A stretch of 56,290 nt of DNA from CAMLHU01 sp039917855 (GTDB lineage: Bacteria; Gemmatimonadota; Gemmatimonadetes; Gemmatimonadales; GWC2-71-9): positions 1 through 56,290 of the forward strand of contig JBDSIR010000099.1 in NCBI GenBank assembly GCA_039917855.1. Direction: 5' to 3'. Within the stretch, counting starts at the first letter, position 1. Every line of letters starts with the position of its first letter. The translations under genes were made by a program, and so were the position numbers. Below, one piece after another: positions 52,327 through 56,290 of this stretch. The notes under the pieces are model-generated. The model was given only the letters and a program-made list of their open reading frames with translations, made no database searches and was not told where the DNA came from.

Positions 52327-53963
52327 TGTTCATCGCGTTCGACCTCCCCCTGGTCCTCTGGCTGGTGCCGCTGTGCGCCATCGCCTCCTGGGTGCTGGCG
52401 TGGGTCGCGCGCCGGCGCCGGATCGGCCGGGCTGCCGCCTGGTCGCCCGAGCTCGCTCTGAGCGCCGCGCTGGATGGCCCGCGCGCGGGATTTGTCCTCG
52501 CCTTTGCGGGCGCCGCCCTCGCCTGTGCCCTCGCGGGCCCCCGCTGGGGGCGCACCTCCGTCACCACCGAGACCCGCGCGCTCGACCTGGTCATCGCGGT
52601 CGACGTGAGCCGCTCGATGCTGGCGGAGGACCAGACGCCGAGCCGGCTGGGTCGCGCCATCCGGGAGTCGCGCCGGCTGGTGCAGGACCTCCAGGGCGAT
52701 CGCCTCGGCCTCGTCGCCTTCGCGGGCCGGAGTTACATCCTGACCCCCCTCACGATCGACGGCGGCGCGCTCGGCCTCTTCCTCGACGGGCTGGATCCCG
52801 ACATCGCCAGCGAAGGAGGGACCCGGCTCGCCCCGGTGCTCGCGCAAGGCCGCCAGCTTCTCACCGCGAGCGGCGAGACCGGTGCGGACCGGGTGCTCGT
52901 GGTCTTCACCGACGGCGAAGGCCACGATTCGCTGAATGAGATCGTGGCGCAGGCCGAACAGCTCCGACTGGCGGGAGTGCGACTGGTCCTGGTGGCGGAA
53001 GGGGGGAACACTCCGGTGCGGGTCCCGGTGCGCGACTCGGGCGGGACGTTGCTCCAGTATCTCCCCGATGACGCGGGCGGGATCGTGCACACGGCCCGCG
53101 ATGACCGGACGCTCGAGCGGGTGGCCGATGCCGCTGAGGCGGCACTCGTCCCTGCGGATCTCCCGGACCAGGCCGGCGCGGTGCGCGATCTCGTGCGTGG
53201 ATTTCGGCGCGCCGAGGGGAGCGAGACCCGCACGGCCGACCTGATCCCCCGGGCCTGGATCCCGATGTTGATCGCGTTCCTGCTCCTCGGGCTGCAACCG
53301 CTGGTCCGCCGGGGTGCAGCATTGGTGGGCCTCCTCTTCGCGCTCGCGCTCCCGGGGCCTCTCGCCGCCCAGCGCCCCGCCGAAGGGGCCCGTTCCCTCG
53401 CGGCGGGCGACGCGCGGGCCGCGGCCCGGGCCTGGCTCGAGCGGGCGGGGAAGGGGGGCGGCGACACCGCGTGGTACGACGCCGGCACCGCCGCGATCGC
53501 CGCGGGAGAGTACGACGTCGCCCGCCAGGCGCTCTCCACCGCCGCGCGCGCGCTCGATCCCGATCTGCGCTACCGCGCGCTCTACAACCTCGGCACGCTC
53601 GCGCTCCAGCAGGCCGCGACCGACACCGCCCATCGCGACGCCTTGCTCAAGGAGGCCGAAGGGCACCTGCGCGAGGCGCTGCTGGTGCAACCGAGCTCGG
53701 CGCGCGCCAAGTGGAATCTGGAACTCGCGGTGCGGCGCCAGCCGCCTCCGCCGCCCCAACAGGGGGGAGGCGGGAATCCGCCCCCGCCGCCACCCAACGA
53801 ACAGGGGCCGCCTCCGCCGCCGCCCCCGCGCCCGCGCGGTGCGTCGCTGACGAAGGGGCAGGCCGAGCAGATCCTGAATTCGGTCGAGCGGGAGGAGCGC
53901 GATACGCGCGCCCGCCACCAGCGACGCGACCGCAGCGGCGGGTCGCGCGAAAAGGACTGGTGA
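52326..53963 (+). CDS. batB: BatB/BatC fusion: VWA domain with C-terminal TPR region
   Basis: A 545-residue protein. The N-terminal part is BatB-like, with VWA MIDAS DVSRS at residues 93-97 and two flanking hydrophobic segments (residues about 8-28 and 318-345). A periplasmic TPR-like section follows (YDVARQALSTAARALDPDLRYRALYNLGTLALQQAA). It ends in a proline-rich linker (about residues 475-510) and a charged tail. BatB and BatC are separate genes in most described bat operons, so this is a fusion. Confidence 0.88.
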   Translation: MFIAFDLPLVLWLVPLCAIASWVLAWVARRRRIGRAAAWSPELALSAALDGPRAGFVLAFAGAALACALAGPRWGRTSVTTETRALDLVIAVDVSRSMLAEDQTPSRLGRAIRESRRLVQDLQGDRLGLVAFAGRSYILTPLTIDGGALGLFLDGLDPDIASEGGTRLAPVLAQGRQLLTASGETGADRVLVVFTDGEGHDSLNEIVAQAEQLRLAGVRLVLVAEGGNTPVRVPVRDSGGTLLQYLPDDAGGIVHTARDDRTLERVADAAEAALVPADLPDQAGAVRDLVRGFRRAEGSETRTADLIPRAWIPMLIAFLLLGLQPLVRRGAALVGLLFALALPGPLAAQRPAEGARSLAAGDARAAARAWLERAGKGGGDTAWYDAGTAAIAAGEYDVARQALSTAARALDPDLRYRALYNLGTLALQQAATDTAHRDALLKEAEGHLREALLVQPSSARAKWNLELAVRRQPPPPPQQGGGGNPPPPPPNEQGPPPPPPPRPRGASLTKGQAEQILNSVEREERDTRARHQRRDRSGGSREKDW

Positions 53964-56287
53964 TGCTCGGCGCCTTCGGTCTCCTCGTCGCACTGGCCCA
54001 GGGGCTGGCGATCACCGCCACCGCCGGCGTCGATCGCGACCGCGTCGGGGTCGGGGAAGTATTCACCTTCACCGTCTACGCCCTCGCCGATGGCGCGACG
54101 AACCTCACGCTCATCACTCCCCCATTCGATGGCTTCGAGATCGTGAGCCGGGGCGAGCGCCGCGAGGTCGGGATCAGTGGGGCGCGCTCACACGTCTGGG
54201 AGTTCCGGCTCCGCTCACGTGCGGTCGGTCGCTACACGCTGGGGCCGGTGCAGGTGGTGCAGGGAGGGGTCATCGCGCAGGCGCCGGCGGTCGATGTCGA
54301 GGTCTTGGCGGACGGTGTCGGGGTATCGTCGCAGCTCAATCCGCGACTCCGCGACCTCCTGCTCACCGCGCCCTCGCCCCCGGACAGTGGTGCGGCGGTC
54401 ACAGTCCTGCTGTCGGCCGAACAGGTGCTGGTCGGACAACAGGTGGACGTGGTGACTCTGGCGTGGTTCCCCCGCGACCTCAGGCTCCGGCTCCGGCGCC
54501 AGCCGACCCTCGAACCGCCGAGCTTCACCGGCGTGTGGAGCTACCCGCAGCCGGTGCCGCCCGGGATCGCCCAGACCAAGCGCGTGGGCGACACCTGGTA
54601 CGACCTCTTCATCTATCACCAGGTGATCTTCCCGATCACGCCGGGCCCGATAGCGGGGAGCGCGGCGGTGATGCGCTACAGCGTCCCGCTCGCTTTCCAG
54701 TTCTTCAGCCAGGAAGAGCGCTTCGAGCTGAAGAGCGCGCCGCCGCACATCGGGACCCTTCCGCTCCCCGACGACGACCGCCCGAACGGATTCGATGGCG
54801 CGGTGGGGAGCGCCCTGGTGCTCACGCGCGAGGTCGAGGGGAGCCCGCGGGCCGGGGAACCGGTGGGCGTGCGATTCACGCTGAGCGGCCGGGGCAACGT
54901 GGCGCTTTGGCCCCCACCGTTCCTGCGGTGGTCGGTGGGACTGCAGGTCTATCCCGAAGGGACCGACGAGAAGCTCAATGTGGTCGGTGGAGTCCTCGGG
55001 GGGACCAAGACCTTCCGGTATCTCGTGGTCCCCGACTCGGTCGGGGTCCTTCCGATCCCCACGGTCACGTATCACTACTTCGATCCGGAGCCGGCCACCT
55101 ATCAGACCGCCACCGTGGCAGGGCTCCGCCTCCCGGTGGCGCCCGCATTGGCAGCGGTCGCGTCGCGCGCCGAGCCCCCGCCGTTGATGCTGGGGCAGGA
55201 AGGACCGGAGGCGTGGCGACTGATGCACGGTATCCCGTGGTGGGCGTGGGCGCTCGTCTGGCTCCTGCCCCCGGTGTTGTTCGGGATCGCGCGGATACCG
55301 CGCGCGGCGCGGAGCCGTACCGAGCGGGAGGCGCGGCTTCCGCCGTGGCTCGAGGCCCAGCATCGTCTCGACCGGGCGCTCGCGCACGCGCTCCAGGAGG
55401 GAGCGACCGACCCGGCCAACCTGACCCGGGCGCTCCGCGAAGCGGGTGCCGATGCGACACTCGCGGAGCGGGTGACCTCGGTGCGTGATCGCCTCGGTGC
55501 GGAACGGTTCGCGCGGACCGGCGGGGCCGCACCGGTCGCCCTGCTCGAGGAGGCGCGGGCGGTCACCACGAGGGTGGAGTCGATCGCGCGCCGCGGGCGG
55601 GGCGCGGCAGGACGCGTGGCGATGATCGCCGGACTCATGCTGCTCACCATCCCGGGGTGGGCGCAGCAGGTCCCCGCCGAACGGCTGTATCAGACCGGGG
55701 CCTATCGCGCGGCGATGGACGCCTTCGCCGCACGCGCCGCCGCGGCCCCGGAAGTGGTGGCGAACTGGTACGGGCTCGGTGCCGCGGCCTATCGATTCGG
55801 GGCCGATGGGGTCGCGGCCGCGGCCTGGACGAGAGCAGCGCGCCTCGCGCCGCGGAGCCGCACGCTCGCGCGCGCGATGCTGCTTCTCCCCGCACCCGAT
55901 CCGGCATCGGCGGAATGGCGTCGGGTCCTCCCCTTCACCGGCGACGAGGCGTTCTTCGTGGCCACCGTGCTCTGGCTCGCGGCGTGGGGCGGGGTGCTCA
56001 TTTCTCGCCGGTGGCGGGGGCGCTGGGCGGTGGTCGCCACCGGCGCCGTGGTCGCGGCCCTCATCGGCGGGTACAGCGCCAGCGACGCCGCGGAGCCGCT
56101 GGGTCTCCTGACCGCCAGGACGCCGCTCCGGGTCTCGCCGCACGGCCGCGCCCCGGGAAGCCGGGATCTTCCCGTGGGCACCGCCATTCGCCCCGGGACT
56201 AAGCGGAATGGATGGGTGCTCGCGCGCGCCGCGACCGGCGAAGTGGGCTGGGTGGCGACCGCACAGGTGGCGTGGGTGCGGGAGTAG
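53963..56287 (+). CDS. batD: BatD/BatE fusion protein
   Basis: A 774-residue protein. Residues 1-400 are BatD-like: a signal peptide, tandem beta domains (VGEVFTFTVYALADGATNLTLI and EQVLVGQQVDVVTLAWFP), and a membrane helix at about 413-430 (WWAWALVWLLPPVLFGIA). The second half is BatE-like: TPR (AERLYQTGAYRAAMDAFAARA), two hydrophobic segments, and a C-terminal SH3-like domain (LTARTPLRVSPHGRAPGSRDLPVG). The stop TAG is at 56285-56287, so the gene is complete. Confidence 0.85.
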   Translation: MLGAFGLLVALAQGLAITATAGVDRDRVGVGEVFTFTVYALADGATNLTLITPPFDGFEIVSRGERREVGISGARSHVWEFRLRSRAVGRYTLGPVQVVQGGVIAQAPAVDVEVLADGVGVSSQLNPRLRDLLLTAPSPPDSGAAVTVLLSAEQVLVGQQVDVVTLAWFPRDLRLRLRRQPTLEPPSFTGVWSYPQPVPPGIAQTKRVGDTWYDLFIYHQVIFPITPGPIAGSAAVMRYSVPLAFQFFSQEERFELKSAPPHIGTLPLPDDDRPNGFDGAVGSALVLTREVEGSPRAGEPVGVRFTLSGRGNVALWPPPFLRWSVGLQVYPEGTDEKLNVVGGVLGGTKTFRYLVVPDSVGVLPIPTVTYHYFDPEPATYQTATVAGLRLPVAPALAAVASRAEPPPLMLGQEGPEAWRLMHGIPWWAWALVWLLPPVLFGIARIPRAARSRTEREARLPPWLEAQHRLDRALAHALQEGATDPANLTRALREAGADATLAERVTSVRDRLGAERFARTGGAAPVALLEEARAVTTRVESIARRGRGAAGRVAMIAGLMLLTIPGWAQQVPAERLYQTGAYRAAMDAFAARAAAAPEVVANWYGLGAAAYRFGADGVAAAAWTRAARLAPRSRTLARAMLLLPAPDPASAEWRRVLPFTGDEAFFVATVLWLAAWGGVLISRRWRGRWAVVATGAVVAALIGGYSASDAAEPLGLLTARTPLRVSPHGRAPGSRDLPVGTAIRPGTKRNGWVLARAATGEVGWVATAQVAWVRE

Positions 56288-56290
56288 ATT

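Overview
The window is GC-rich chromosomal DNA with dense, mostly plus-strand operons, many GTG starts and 1-4 base stop/start overlaps. Secreted proteins carry an AQ-type cleavage site, there are two large TonB-dependent receptors, and an HPr kinase is followed by a mannose-family PTS. There is also a type III glutamine synthetase, a Bat (aerotolerance-type) operon and several lineage-restricted secreted proteins. Together these point to a Gram-negative soil or freshwater bacterium, most likely Gemmatimonadota. The phylum is inferred from gene content only.

Layout. 1-4507: 3' part of argS, a PfkB kinase, purM and a secreted beta-barrel-like protein. 4512-8342: riboflavin operon ribD-ribE-ribBA-ribH with nusB. 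8342-15043: a glycosyltransferase, then hpf-hprK-EIIA-EIIB-EIIC-EIID-HPr-EI. 15137-17892: metK, a DUF151 nuclease-like protein and a secreted protein. 17917-22887: a cobalamin riboswitch followed by btuF-btuC-btuD-btuB. 23045-30925: a surface lipoprotein, recO, a small FlgD/T9SS-like secreted protein, clpB, tadA, an unknown protein and an L,D-transpeptidase. 30998-31504: tRNA-Ser(CGA) preceded by three degenerate tRNA-Ser 5' copies. 31566-32915 (minus strand): an SPFH protein and a PadR regulator, divergent from glnN. 35396-39644: an AsmA-like protein and a TonB-dependent receptor. 39797-40233: tRNA-Ser(GGA) followed by two degenerate tRNA-Ser 3' copies. 40330-44736: msrP-msrQ and pyrR-pyrB-pyrC. 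44884-48320: a zinc-ribbon protein, rpsT (minus) and scpA-scpB-rluB. 48581-56287: moxR, a DUF58 protein, a membrane protein, batA, a batB/batC fusion and a batD/batE fusion.

The most striking feature is not a gene. At about fourteen gene boundaries the intergenic DNA is a tandem array of a 7-base (sometimes 8-base) unit, a short spacer, and the same array in reverse complement. Each can fold into a long hairpin. The unit differs from locus to locus but matches between the two arms of one locus. Some units recur (GAGTCTA at three loci, GTGCGAA at two, CAGCGCCN at two). Forward arms often begin exactly at a stop codon and reverse arms end just before a start codon. A few arms extend into coding sequence, at signal peptides or a first membrane helix. 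Two arrays place a shared sigma70-like promoter just downstream. I know of no described element with this design; the closest known analogue is the heptanucleotide STRR repeats of filamentous cyanobacteria, which are not paired into inverted arms.

Most housekeeping gene calls are secure. Substrates of the TonB receptor, PTS and PfkB kinase, and the roles of the secreted and Bat-accessory proteins, remain inferred or unknown.
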